From positions 143,796 to 207,795 of the forward strand of contig NZ_SPUM01000047.1 of the NCBI RefSeq assembly GCF_004614195.1: a DNA stretch of 64,000 bases, written 5' to 3'. The notes under the pieces were generated by a model. It did not search any database. It was not told where the DNA came from and saw only the letters and a program-made list of their open reading frames with translations. The translations under genes and the position numbers were made by a program. Each line of letters begins with the position of its first letter. Positions within the stretch are counted from its first letter, which is position 1. Shown here piece after piece: positions 54,051 to 64,000 of the stretch. Source of the DNA: Massilia horti (GTDB lineage: Bacteria; Pseudomonadota; Gammaproteobacteria; Burkholderiales; Burkholderiaceae_D).

Positions 54051-54276
54051 TTAGCTGCCGCCCCCGCCACAAAGGCGGCGGGCATACTGAGCCGGTGTAG
54101 CACCTGGCTCACGAAGCATTCCTATTAGTCGGAGTATGTCCTACACGAGCTCAGGTTTTGATCCGATACCGGTTCAACAGTACGGCCCGCATGATTGCAT
54201 TTCCTGAAACGCTACTGAGACTACTTTTCAGCAGCATCTGCACCCAGGACTTTTCCAACTTTGAAAAGGAATGATC

Positions 54277-54480
54277 ATGACTTCGAATAGCAAAGGCAAC
54301 CAGGGCGGCACCCACGAGCAACACGTTGAAGCCGGCCGTCAAAGCCACAAAAACGACGGCAACAAGCAATCCGGCCATTCGGGCTCGTCGGGCTCGAGCT
54401 CGGGCGGCATGCGCGGGGGCACCCGCGAGCAGCACGCGGAAGCCGGACGCCAGAGCCACAAGAACGACAACAAGCGCTAA
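54277..54480 (+). CDS. Small KGG-like stress protein
   Basis: This 67-residue, very hydrophilic protein has two imperfect repeats, GGTHEQHVEAGRQSHKND and GGTREQHAEAGRQSHKND, joined by a Gly/Ser linker. The pattern resembles small desiccation or stress proteins of the YciG/Con-10/GsiB type with KGG-like repeats. It is probably intrinsically disordered. I chose ATG 54277, with AAGGA 7 nt upstream; an ATG at 54271 sits on the ribosome site. A long perfect inverted repeat follows the stop. Confidence 0.75.
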   Translation: MTSNSKGNQGGTHEQHVEAGRQSHKNDGNKQSGHSGSSGSSSGGMRGGTREQHAEAGRQSHKNDNKR

Positions 54481-54490
54481 CCGCGCCTGA

Positions 54491-54533
54491 CCAGGCGGCG
54501 CCAAATTATCGGGGTTTTACCGGCGCCGCCTGG
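54491..54533. terminator. Hairpin between convergent genes
   Basis: The perfect 12-bp arms CCAGGCGGCGCC (54491-54502) and GGCGCCGCCTGG (54522-54533) enclose a 19-nt loop. It lies between the stops of the KGG-like gene (+) and the membrane protein gene (-). There is no T run, so a shared terminator or mRNA end is suggested by position only. Confidence 0.45.
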
Positions 54534-54543
54534 CCCTGCCATC

Positions 54544-55326
54544 TCAAGTTCCCGCACGCGCGGCGCGGCGAAAGACTTGAAGTTGCTTGATGCCAAGCTG
54601 TACCGCCAACGCGCAAAGGAAAGCTGCACTGAACGCAATCCCGACCGAGGTGTGCCGCAACAGCAGCGAGACCACCAGGCAGAACACCGCGAACGCCCAG
54701 TAGCCCAACACCATGCCACGCAAGGTGGCAATTGCCTGAGCCCTCCCCTGTTGTGCATGCGTGAAGCCGGTCAACACGGTTCCCATCACGGGAAACATGG
54801 CAAAGATGCCGCTCAGCCTGGGTCCGAGGCGCGCCGCACTGTACGTCACCATAATCACCAATGCCGCGGCGCCGAGCATGCGCCAGATGACGTCATTCGA
54901 TGCCCGGCCCCCCAAGTCAGCCGTTGGAAGCCGTGGAAACATGCGTGGCGCCACCGACAGCGCACATCCGACCACGACTACACTCATCGCTAGAGAGGGC
55001 TCCGTGGCTTGCAGGACCACGACCGCGATGGCGTACGCCGTCAGCGCGCAGGCAAGCGAGCCCGCGACTCCGAACGCGCCCGAACTCCAGGCATAGGCGA
55101 TACAGAAAACCAGGGTGGCAACGACCGCGGCCAGCGTGCCTTCGGCGGCGGTGGCGGCAAACGCCCCGCCATGCTCCAGTGCCACCGCGATCAGGATCGG
55201 CCCGGCGACCACCGGAAACGCGGACAACCAGCCGGCCACCCCGGGGCCCCACCGGCGTCCGGCACGGGTGATCGCGTAAATCAGGAAGGGGACGAGGAAT
55301 AACTTGAGGACAAGGGTGGCGGACAT
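54544..55326 (-). CDS. Membrane protein with internally duplicated fold
   Basis: This 260-residue protein has about eight membrane helices. The two halves are related: GPGVAGWLSAFPVVAGPIL in the first matches GPRLSGIFAMFPVMGTVL in the second, each after a short basic loop and followed by a similar helix. I do not recognise the family with certainty; it resembles GlpM-like small transport or fluidity proteins. It stands alone, convergent with the KGG-like gene and 127 bp from the ClpP-like gene. Confidence 0.75.
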   Translation of the reverse strand: MSATLVLKLFLVPFLIYAITRAGRRWGPGVAGWLSAFPVVAGPILIAVALEHGGAFAATAAEGTLAAVVATLVFCIAYAWSSGAFGVAGSLACALTAYAIAVVVLQATEPSLAMSVVVVGCALSVAPRMFPRLPTADLGGRASNDVIWRMLGAAALVIMVTYSAARLGPRLSGIFAMFPVMGTVLTGFTHAQQGRAQAIATLRGMVLGYWAFAVFCLVVSLLLRHTSVGIAFSAAFLCALAVQLGIKQLQVFRRAARAGT

Positions 55327-55453
55327 GCAGGGCTGCTCGATCAGGCGCCGCGCAAGGCGGCAAGACCGAGAGCATATTCACTTGTTGCTGGGAAAGCAAC
55401 CAAAAGCAAGCCGCCACGGCCACGCCGGGCGAGAACCATGCCGCGGACGAGAA

Positions 55454-56014
55454 TCAGATGTTACGCAGCAGCGCGCCCTTCGGCGGGGCAAAGTCGGCCA
55501 CTTCGTTGATCATGCCCGCGATCTTGGCGTCGCGCGCGGTCAGGTGCAGGTCCGCGTACTGGTGGACCGCCCACTGCTCCGGCGTCAGTTCGACATGCTT
55601 GCGCAGGATCGATTCGGTGCGCGCGTCGTCCGCGCGCAGGCCCTCGACGATGATCGACAAGGCTTCCGGCCGCGAACCGGGCGCAGCCGTCGCGTGCGAC
55701 TTGTGCACCATGAAGCGCGCCGTTTCGCTCGCGTAGCGCTGCGCGCCCGCCAGGTACAGCACGACCGCGATCGACGCCACCGCCCCGCCGTTGTACATCG
55801 CGAACTTGACCGGGGAATTGGACAGGAAGTTGTACAGGCACAGCCCGTCGCTCACATAACCGCCGTTCGACTGTATCAGCACGTGCGCAGTCTCGATTCC
55901 GTCTTCGGTCATGCCGGCCACCGCCTCGAATACGCGATGGACCATGTCGCTGTTCACATCACCCGAGAGCGTATACCAGCCCTCCTTGTGCCGTTTGGCT
56001 TGCTCGTCACTCAT
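55454..56014 (-). CDS. ClpP-like serine peptidase
   Basis: This 186-residue ClpP/crotonase-fold protein keeps a full catalytic triad by alignment: Ser81 (GGAVASIAVVLYLAG), His104 (ARFMVHKSHA) and Asp155 (QYADLHLTARDAKIAGMI). LIQSNGGYVSDGLCLYNFL is the strand-turn of the fold. It lacks the usual ClpP N-terminal loops and is not beside clpX, so it may be a stand-alone or specialised ClpP paralogue. It is divergent from the glycine cleavage operon. Confidence 0.85.
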   Translation of the reverse strand: MSDEQAKRHKEGWYTLSGDVNSDMVHRVFEAVAGMTEDGIETAHVLIQSNGGYVSDGLCLYNFLSNSPVKFAMYNGGAVASIAVVLYLAGAQRYASETARFMVHKSHATAAPGSRPEALSIIVEGLRADDARTESILRKHVELTPEQWAVHQYADLHLTARDAKIAGMINEVADFAPPKGALLRNI

Positions 56015-56133
56015 AGCCTATCCTGCCCGAAAATGTGTGGGAGATAGTGTAGCAAATCGGCCCGCGCCGCCGCGGCTGAGCGTGCTCCAACAGTGCGCGC
56101 CCCTGCCCTGCCTGTCGGCCGCCGCTGCTCAGG

Positions 56134-56162
56134 TTGACAGCGCGGTCATGCTGGCATATGCT
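56134..56162 (+). promoter_or_regulatory. Promoter of the gcvTHP operon
   Basis: TTGACA (56134-56139), 17 nt, then TATGCT (56157-56162). The transcript would start near 56169, a few nt before the first glycine aptamer. Confidence 0.75.
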
Positions 56163-56173
56163 CCACAGTCTTG

Positions 56174-56373
56174 ATCGGGAGAGGGCAGCCTGGCGCTGCC
56201 GCCGAAGGGGCATCACCCAAAAACTCTCAGGCAAAAGGACCGGTCAGGGAGCGGCGGCGCACCGCGCGGCCGGTCAACTCTGGAGAGCGGTCCCGGCGCC
56301 ACGCCGACGGCCCACCGAAGGGGCAGGCGGATTTCCGCTATCTCTCAGGTACCAAGGACAGAGGGGCAATGCG
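56174..56373 (+). promoter_or_regulatory. Tandem glycine riboswitch
   Basis: Two glycine aptamers lie in series. Aptamer 1 (about 56174-56270) has GGGAGAGG, CCGAAGGGGCATCACCC and CTCTCAGGCAAAAGGACCG. Aptamer 2 (about 56281-56373) has GGAGAGCGG, CACCGAAGGGGCAGGC and CTCTCAGGTACCAAGGACAG. They are joined by a linker of about ten nt. Such pairs turn on glycine cleavage genes when glycine is high. A hairpin (56373-56393, GCACGGCC-AATT-GGCCCGTGC) with a T-rich tail follows and is the likely control step. Confidence 0.92.
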
Positions 56374-56422
56374 CACGGCCAATTGGCCCGTGCTTGCTAC
56401 TCTTCTTAGACCTGAGGATTTC

Positions 56423-57541
56423 ATGACGCTCAAAGCGACCCCGCTCAATTCCGCACACCGCGCCCTTGGGGCCAAGATGGTCGATTTCGGCGGCTGGGAC
56501 ATGCCCGTCAATTACGGCTCGCAGATCGAGGAGCACCACGCGGTGCGCCTTGACGCCGGCATGTTCGACGTTTCCCACATGTGCGTGGTCGACCTGGAAG
56601 GCGCCAACGTGCGCCCGTTCCTGCGCGGCCTGCTGGCCAATAACGTCGACAAGCTGCAAACGCCGGGCAAGGCGCTGTACTCGTGCATGCTCAACCCTCA
56701 GGGCGGCGTGATCGACGACCTGATCGTCTACTACTTCAGCGAAAACTGGTTCCGCCTGGTCGTCAACGCCGGCACCGCCGAAAAAGACGTGGCCTGGATC
56801 AGCCAGCAAAACGACGCGACCGGCAGCGGCCTGACCATTACCCAGCGCCGCGATGGCGAAAACGCGATCGCGCTGATCGCGGTCCAGGGCCCGAATGCGC
56901 GCGCCAAGGTCTGGCAGGTACTGCCGGCCATCCAGGACGCGTCCGAACAGCTCAAGCCCTTCAATGCCGTGATCGTCAAGGACACCCCGCTCGGCGAAGT
57001 GATGGTGGCGCGCACCGGCTACACCGGCGAAGACGGCTTCGAACTGGCCTTCCCCGCCACCCAATCCGAAGCGCTGTGGAACGCGCTGGCCGCGGCCGGC
57101 ATCAAGCCCGCCGGGCTGGGCGCGCGCGACACGCTGCGCCTGGAAGCCGGCATGAACCTGTACGGCCAGGACATGGACGAGAACGTCAACCCGCTCGACG
57201 CTGGCCTGTCCTGGACCGTGGACCTGGTTTCGGAACGCGACTTCATCGGCAAAGCGGCCCTGCAGCAGCACGGCCAAAAGGCCAACTTCGTCGGCCTGAT
57301 CCTGCGCGAAAAAGGCGGTATCCTGCGCGCGCACCAGAAAGTCGTGGCAAGCTCCGGCAACGTGGGCGAGATCACCAGCGGCACCTTCAGCCCGACCATG
57401 CAGCAGGCGATCGCGCTGGCGCGCGTGCCGCTGGACGTGGCGCCGGGAGACACGGTGCACGTCGAAATCCGTGACAAGAAACTGGCCGCCAGCGTGGTCA
57501 AGCTGCCGTTCGTACGCAACGGTAAAATCCTCGCCGCCTGA
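56423..57541 (+). CDS. gcvT: Glycine cleavage T protein (aminomethyltransferase)
   Basis: This 372-residue enzyme moves the methylene carbon of glycine from lipoyl-GcvH to tetrahydrofolate and frees ammonia. Seen are [32 protein letters not shown], and [15 protein letters not shown] with the folate-site residues. I chose ATG 56423 after the riboswitch; the open frame upstream is the riboswitch itself. It is the first gene of gcvT-gcvH-gcvP. Confidence 0.97.
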   Translation: MTLKATPLNSAHRALGAKMVDFGGWDMPVNYGSQIEEHHAVRLDAGMFDVSHMCVVDLEGANVRPFLRGLLANNVDKLQTPGKALYSCMLNPQGGVIDDLIVYYFSENWFRLVVNAGTAEKDVAWISQQNDATGSGLTITQRRDGENAIALIAVQGPNARAKVWQVLPAIQDASEQLKPFNAVIVKDTPLGEVMVARTGYTGEDGFELAFPATQSEALWNALAAAGIKPAGLGARDTLRLEAGMNLYGQDMDENVNPLDAGLSWTVDLVSERDFIGKAALQQHGQKANFVGLILREKGGILRAHQKVVASSGNVGEITSGTFSPTMQQAIALARVPLDVAPGDTVHVEIRDKKLAASVVKLPFVRNGKILAA

Positions 57542-57607
57542 TTCGGCCCACGGCCACAACAACAATTTATACTTACGCGTCACCCATAATAGGATAGGAG
57601 CCACACC

Positions 57608-57991
57608 ATGAACATCCCAGCCGACCTGAAATATACCGAGTCCCACGAGTGGGTTCGCCAAGAGGCCGACGGCACTCTCACCATCGGCATCACCGAATAC
57701 GCGCAGGACGCGCTGGGCGACATCGTGTTCGTCGAACTGCCCCAGGTCGGCAAGGCGTTCACCGCCGGTGACGACGCCGCCGTGGTCGAGTCGGTCAAGG
57801 CCGCAAGCGACATCTACGCGCCGGTGTCCGGCACCGTGGTCGCGGCCAACCAGGCGGTCGCTGACGCGCCGGACTCGATCAACGCCGACGCCTACTCGGC
57901 CTGGCTGTTCAAGCTGCAGCCGAACGACCCGGCAGCGATCAACGGCCTGCTCGACGCGGCTGCTTACGGCAAGACCACCGAAGAGCATTGA
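57608..57991 (+). CDS. gcvH: Glycine cleavage H protein (lipoyl carrier)
   Basis: This 127-residue carrier has the lipoyl-lysine in [13 protein letters not shown] and the usual start [19 protein letters not shown] lies 7 nt before the ATG. It carries the aminomethyl group between GcvP and GcvT. A strong hairpin lies between it and gcvP. Confidence 0.97.
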   Translation: MNIPADLKYTESHEWVRQEADGTLTIGITEYAQDALGDIVFVELPQVGKAFTAGDDAAVVESVKAASDIYAPVSGTVVAANQAVADAPDSINADAYSAWLFKLQPNDPAAINGLLDAAAYGKTTEEH

Positions 57992-57996
57992 TGGCC

Positions 57997-58032
57997 ACGG
58001 CCGGCGCCAGGTTTCATCGATGCGCCGGCCGT
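57997..58032. other. Strong hairpin between gcvH and gcvP
   Basis: The perfect 11-bp GC-rich arms ACGGCCGGCGC (57997-58007) and GCGCCGGCCGT (58022-58032) enclose a 14-nt loop. TTTTT begins 8 nt after the stem. It could weakly end transcription or protect the gcvTH mRNA, giving less gcvP than gcvT and gcvH. Confidence 0.6.
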
Positions 58033-58134
58033 ACCCAGCATTTTTGCGTCGGCGCGACCGCGCCGGCGGCCCGGATTTTCCAAAAGGCGTCCTGACCCGC
58101 GGCGCCGCGCAGTCTCTTAATTTCGCCCTCTACC

Positions 58135-61017
<2,883 letters not shown>

Positions 61018-61030
61018 TCCCGATTGGCCC

Positions 61031-61094
61031 GCAGGTGCACGCGGACGCTAGCGCAGCTCAAGCGTCCGCGTGCGCACGGAGTGCGCACCCTACG
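61031..61094. repeat. GTAGGGTGCGCACC element, copy C (rearranged)
   Basis: This copy keeps one typical end (TGCGCACCCTACG at 61082-61094). Its other side is a perfect 12-bp stem, CACGCGGACGCT with AGCGTCCGCGTG (61038-61049 and 61061-61072), around an 11-nt loop. It begins 14 bp after the gcvP stop codon. Confidence 0.75.
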
Positions 61095-61105
61095 CCTCGC
61101 ACACA

Positions 61106-61134
61106 TCGTAGGGTGCGCACCTGTGCGCACGCGG
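61106..61134. repeat. GTAGGGTGCGCACC element, copy D (half)
   Basis: The left end of the family only (CGTAGGGTGCGCACCTGTGC and on to GCGGTC). It is back to back with copy C, 12 bp away. The matching right end is missing; only a CCCTACG remnant lies near 61168. Confidence 0.75.
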
Positions 61135-61173
61135 TCAGCGCCGGCCGGCCACCAGCGTCTGCGTTCCCTACGC

Positions 61174-62826
61174 CTAATCCCTGCTCGACGCCAGCCGCAG
61201 GTACGGATGGTCGGTCGCCCGCCGCCCCCGCTTCGGCCTGGGCGTCGCCGCGGCCAGCTCCACCGGCGCCTGCACCGCCTCGTCCAGCCGGAACGCCGCC
61301 ACCGCGCGCGATAGCGTCAATGCCTGCTGTTGCAGACTACGCGCCGCTGCAGCAGCCTCCTCGACCAGCTGCGAATTCTGCTGCGTCATCTCGTCCATCT
61401 GCACGATCGCCTGGCTCACTTCCGAAATCCCGCTGGCCTGCTCCGCGCTCGCGCAGCTGATCCGGTTGACGATCGATCCTACCTGCTGCACCGAATCGGC
61501 CAGATGCGCAATGCTGCTGCCCGCCTCCGCGGCCCATGCGGTGCCATCCTCGATCTCGGCCACCGCCTCCGCAGCCAGTTCGCGCACTTCGCGCGCCGCC
61601 AGGCTCGCGCGGCGCGCCAGCGAGCGCACTTCGGTGGCCGTCGTCGCGAACTCCCGTCCGTCCTCGCCCGCACGCGCCGCCTCGACCGCCGCGTTCAGGG
61701 CCAGGGTGCTGGCCTGGTTCGCGAACGAGTCGATCATGCCGACGATCTCGACCACGCGCTGCGAGCGGTTCTTGACCGAATCGAGCGTGCTCGCCAGCCG
61801 GTCGACCACGTTGCTGCCGCGCTGCGCGACGGTCGATGCCGACTCGGCCAGCTGGTTCGCCACCTGCGCGCCATCGGCGGCCAGGTTGATGGTGGCGGCC
61901 AGCTCCTGCATCGACGAGGCGGTCTGCTCGAGCGATGCGCGCACGCCCGGGCGGGTATGCAGGTTCGCATTGCCCAGCGTGATTTCACGCGATGCCGAGC
62001 CGATCGAGCGCGCCGACTCCAGGATGGTGCGCAGCGTTCCGTTCAGGTTGCGGATGCTCGCGTCCAGCGCGCGCGAAGTCTGGGCAATCTCGTCACTGCC
62101 GTATTCGCGCTCCTTGATGGTCAGGTCGCCGCTGGCCAGGTCGATCGCGGCCGCATCGATGCTGCGGATTTCCGCCAGCAGCGAACGGCGCACCGCCATC
62201 GTGATCAGGAGCGAGAGCAGGATCGAGAGCACGATCACCACCGGCATCAGGACCGCGATCAGGCGAAAGTCGGCGGCGGCGCTCTCCGACGCGTCTTCGG
62301 ACAACTGCTGCTCCAGGCGCGAGAGCTCGGTCAGGCGCTGGGCGACCACGACGAACGCTGCCTCGGCCTTTTGCATTGCGTTGGCGCTGATCGAGGAGTC
62401 GTGCGCGGCAATCTCGATCACGTCCAGCACCGCGCGATGGTACAGTTTCTGGGCGGCCGCGGCCTGTTCGACGTAGCGCCGTTCGCCGCTGCTGGTGGCG
62501 GTCAGGTTGGCCAGCGCGATGAAGCTGCGGTCGATCGCATCGTGCTGATTGTAAATGTCACGGATCAGCGGCTCGGTGCGGGCGCGCGGAAAGCTGCCGC
62601 TGATCCAGGAAAGCAGGCGGTAGATCGAGGCGTGCGCCTTCTGCGCCGTGACCACCAGCTCATCGGCGCTGCGCATGTGCAAGGCGCGCTGCTGGACGAT
62701 GGTTTCGAGCGAGGCGTTCTGGTGCACCATCGCATAGAATGCCCCTGAGGACAGCAGCACCAGCAGCACCAGCACGACGCCGGGCGCGAGCAGCAGCTTG
62801 GGGCCGATCTTGAGCCGGGCCAGCAT
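61174..62826 (-). CDS. Methyl-accepting chemotaxis-like protein with divergent signalling tip
   Basis: The protein has 550 residues: a membrane helix (about 10-35), a periplasmic four-helix-type domain (about 36-190), a second helix (about 192-215), HAMP, then the signalling hairpin. The tip reads [18 protein letters not shown], where receptors that bind CheA and CheW normally read [18 protein letters not shown]; the Phe and Ile used for those contacts are Asn and Thr. FATTATEV also replaces FAVVAxEV. It may signal weakly, regulate another pathway or be inactive. The start is ATG 62826; a GTG at 62835 is possible. Confidence 0.88.
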   Translation of the reverse strand: MLARLKIGPKLLLAPGVVLVLLVLLSSGAFYAMVHQNASLETIVQQRALHMRSADELVVTAQKAHASIYRLLSWISGSFPRARTEPLIRDIYNQHDAIDRSFIALANLTATSSGERRYVEQAAAAQKLYHRAVLDVIEIAAHDSSISANAMQKAEAAFVVVAQRLTELSRLEQQLSEDASESAAADFRLIAVLMPVVIVLSILLSLLITMAVRRSLLAEIRSIDAAAIDLASGDLTIKEREYGSDEIAQTSRALDASIRNLNGTLRTILESARSIGSASREITLGNANLHTRPGVRASLEQTASSMQELAATINLAADGAQVANQLAESASTVAQRGSNVVDRLASTLDSVKNRSQRVVEIVGMIDSFANQASTLALNAAVEAARAGEDGREFATTATEVRSLARRASLAAREVRELAAEAVAEIEDGTAWAAEAGSSIAHLADSVQQVGSIVNRISCASAEQASGISEVSQAIVQMDEMTQQNSQLVEEAAAAARSLQQQALTLSRAVAAFRLDEAVQAPVELAAATPRPKRGRRATDHPYLRLASSRD

Positions 62827-62827
62827 G

Positions 62828-62899
62828 TCAGCCACGGCAGGGTTGGTTGACGAACGAGCGCGACTGCGGCGTACGGATGGGATTGGCAGCCTGGTTCAT
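62828..62899 (-). CDS. Possible 23-residue upstream leader ORF of the divergent receptor
   Basis: An ATG at 62899 with a purine-rich AGAGGG nearby opens a 23-codon frame (MNQAANPIRTPQSRSFVNQP, then three more residues) that stops 1 nt before the receptor ATG. Such a layout can couple translation. It could also be a remnant of a longer receptor N terminus put out of frame. Coding is not proven. Confidence 0.3.
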   Translation of the reverse strand: MNQAANPIRTPQSRSFVNQPCRG

Positions 62900-63041
62900 G
62901 ATGGCCCTCTTGTCGTTACGCTGTCGGTACTGTCGCGCCGCAACATTCCGGCGCGCATTTTGCCAATCTACGCCGTCGCGCACGGTTGGGCTTGCGGCCG
63001 CTCAAACAGCAGCCGTTTGATTTTTTCGGAAGGACTTGATC

Positions 63042-63386
63042 ATGCAACGTACAGTCAGCGCAGCCCTGCTCTCGGCCCTGGTGTTTCCCGGCGCCGGGCA
63101 CCTCTACTTGCGCCGGCCGCTACGGGGCTGTGTGTTTTTGGTGCCGGCACTCGTGGCCCTGGCCTGGTTCACTGTTGACGTGGTGCGGCAGGCGGCGGTG
63201 CTGTCCGACCAGGTGCTGGCTGGTACGCTCGCGCCCGATCCGGCTGCCATCGCCGCCCGGCTGCAGACACAGGGCGGATCGACGCTTGCCGGCACTCTAT
63301 GCGCCGTGGTCCTGCTGGCGTGCTGGGCGGGCGCGATCGCCGATTCGATTGTCATCGCTCGCCAAGCCGCCAAGCGCCCGGAGTAA
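63042..63386 (+). CDS. Small TM2-like membrane protein
   Basis: This 114-residue protein has an opening VFPGAGHLYLRRPLRGCVFL that resembles the TM2 domain pattern (proline-gly-x-gly-HxY). Membrane helices lie at about 20-40 and 82-102. AAGGA lies 7 nt before the ATG. No function is known for bacterial members. It is 49 bp upstream of the cupin gene. Confidence 0.75.
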   Translation: MQRTVSAALLSALVFPGAGHLYLRRPLRGCVFLVPALVALAWFTVDVVRQAAVLSDQVLAGTLAPDPAAIAARLQTQGGSTLAGTLCAVVLLACWAGAIADSIVIARQAAKRPE

Positions 63387-63434
63387 GATGAAGCGCGCCT
63401 GTCAAGGCGCACCCACTTCTTCAAGGGGAACGCC

Positions 63435-63833
63435 ATGGCAACGCAACCCAGTTCCAGCAAGTTTCGCTCGCTGCTGTTTCTCACGCTCCTGCTCGCCGCG
63501 GGCGCGGCCGGCGCACAGGTCAAGCGAACGCAGGTGTATAAGGCCGACGTTGCGGAGCCGGGCCGCGAGGCCGTGGTGGTCAAGTCCGAGCTGGACCCGA
63601 ACACCCATGCCGGGCGCCATTATCATCCGGGCGACGAGATCAGCTACGTGACCGAAGGCGAAGCAGAATTGCTGGTGGACGGCGAAGCGCCGCGCCGGCT
63701 CAAGGCGGGTGACGCCTTCGTGGTCAAGACCGGCAAGGTGCACGACCTGCGTGACGTGGGGAGCACGCCATTGCGGCTGCTGAGCGTGTATGTGGTGGAG
63801 AAAGGTAAGCCGTTGGCGACGCCGGTGAAGTGA
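63435..63833 (+). CDS. Secreted cupin-domain protein
   Basis: The protein has 132 residues: a signal peptide (FRSLLFLTLLLAAGAAGAQ), then a single cupin barrel. Motif 1 is GRHYHPGDEISYVTEGEAEL with two His and one Glu for the metal, and motif 2 is GDAFVVKTGKVHDLRDVG with the last His. It is probably a small metal-binding periplasmic protein; the enzyme activity, if any, is unknown. Confidence 0.85.
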   Translation: MATQPSSSKFRSLLFLTLLLAAGAAGAQVKRTQVYKADVAEPGREAVVVKSELDPNTHAGRHYHPGDEISYVTEGEAELLVDGEAPRRLKAGDAFVVKTGKVHDLRDVGSTPLRLLSVYVVEKGKPLATPVK

Positions 63834-63863
63834 GCGGGGGGCCACGCACGGCCATGTGCTGCC

Positions 63864-64000
63864 ATCGTAGGGTGCGCACCTGTGCGCACGCGGTCAACGT
63901 TCGCGTTCCGGCGGCACTAATAACAGCGAGCCCTCCAAATGTACGCGGGCGCAAACTCTGCGCACAGGTACCGCGTGCGCACAGGTGCGCACCCTACGAT
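63864..64000. repeat. GTAGGGTGCGCACC palindromic element, copy E
   Basis: This 137-bp element runs to the right edge of the window. Its first 31 bp (63864-63894) and last 31 bp (63970-64000) are perfect inverted repeats, the best-preserved copy here. The 75-bp centre differs from the other copies. Confidence 0.9.

Noticed and set aside
56171..56422. N-terminal extension of gcvT
   Set aside because: The open frame upstream of 56423 is the glycine riboswitch, and GcvT homology starts at the chosen Met.
62826..62899. Frameshift at the start of the divergent chemoreceptor
   Set aside because: The receptor has a normal short cytoplasmic start before its first membrane helix, so no missing segment is required; the short frame is listed only as a possible leader.

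Overview
The window looks like chromosomal DNA of a high-G+C betaproteobacterium of the order Burkholderiales, most likely family Oxalobacteraceae and Massilia-like. This rests on three things: the gene order rpsB-tsf-pyrH-frr-uppS-cdsA-ispC-rseP-bamA-skp-lpxD-fabZ-lpxA-lpxB-rnhB, the smc-zipA-ligA-galU-def block, and the gcvT-gcvH-gcvP operon behind a tandem glycine riboswitch. The genus is inference from memory. No rRNA, tRNA, CRISPR array, complete insertion sequence, prophage or replication origin was seen.

Layout. 1-761 holds an SPFH/NfeD membrane pair (minus strand, cut by the left edge). 1238-4710 holds PEP synthase ppsA and its divergent regulator ppsR. 4859-6055 is a REC-EAL protein with key residues missing in both domains. 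6109-21677 is a minus-strand envelope and translation supercluster, transcribed from a very good promoter upstream of rpsB. It covers ribosomal protein S2, EF-Ts, UMP kinase, ribosome recycling factor, undecaprenyl-PP and CDP-DAG synthesis, the MEP pathway, RseP, BamA, Skp, lipid A synthesis, RNase HII and a SPOUT methyltransferase. 22037-26404 (plus) has map, glnD and an RluF-like pseudouridine synthase.

26524-40620 is more accessory. It holds three small Ser/Gly-rich lipoproteins, a POT peptide transporter, a GNAT acetyltransferase, an ArsB/SLC13-type permease, a PLP aminotransferase, a ParD-like/second methionine aminopeptidase module with its own operator, an M28 peptidase, a DUF885 protein, a DMT transporter, an HMCES/YedK protein and two uncharacterised proteins. 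40617-48785 (minus) is a tightly overlapping housekeeping run: smc, zipA, ligA, galU, def. 48955-55326 has a PAP2 protein, a DUF1631 protein, a chemoreceptor, a small KGG-like protein and a duplicated-fold membrane protein. 55454-61017 has a ClpP-like protein and the glycine cleavage operon. 61174-63833 has a divergent chemoreceptor, a TM2-like protein and a secreted cupin.

Three families of small palindromic intergenic elements lie between genes. The first has GGGTCAGAGTCGAATT-type ends (four copies, 4722-4855 and 49906-50075). The second has GTAGGGTGCGCACC-type ends (copies at 25502, 37585, 61031-61134 and 63864). The third is a 52-bp unit repeated three times in tandem, filling the whole pyrH-frr gap. 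The best leads for new biology are the ParD-like/MetAP module at 32911-33946, the terminator-like tandem repeats inside the pyrH-frr operon, the degenerate REC-EAL protein, and the trio of small lipoproteins.
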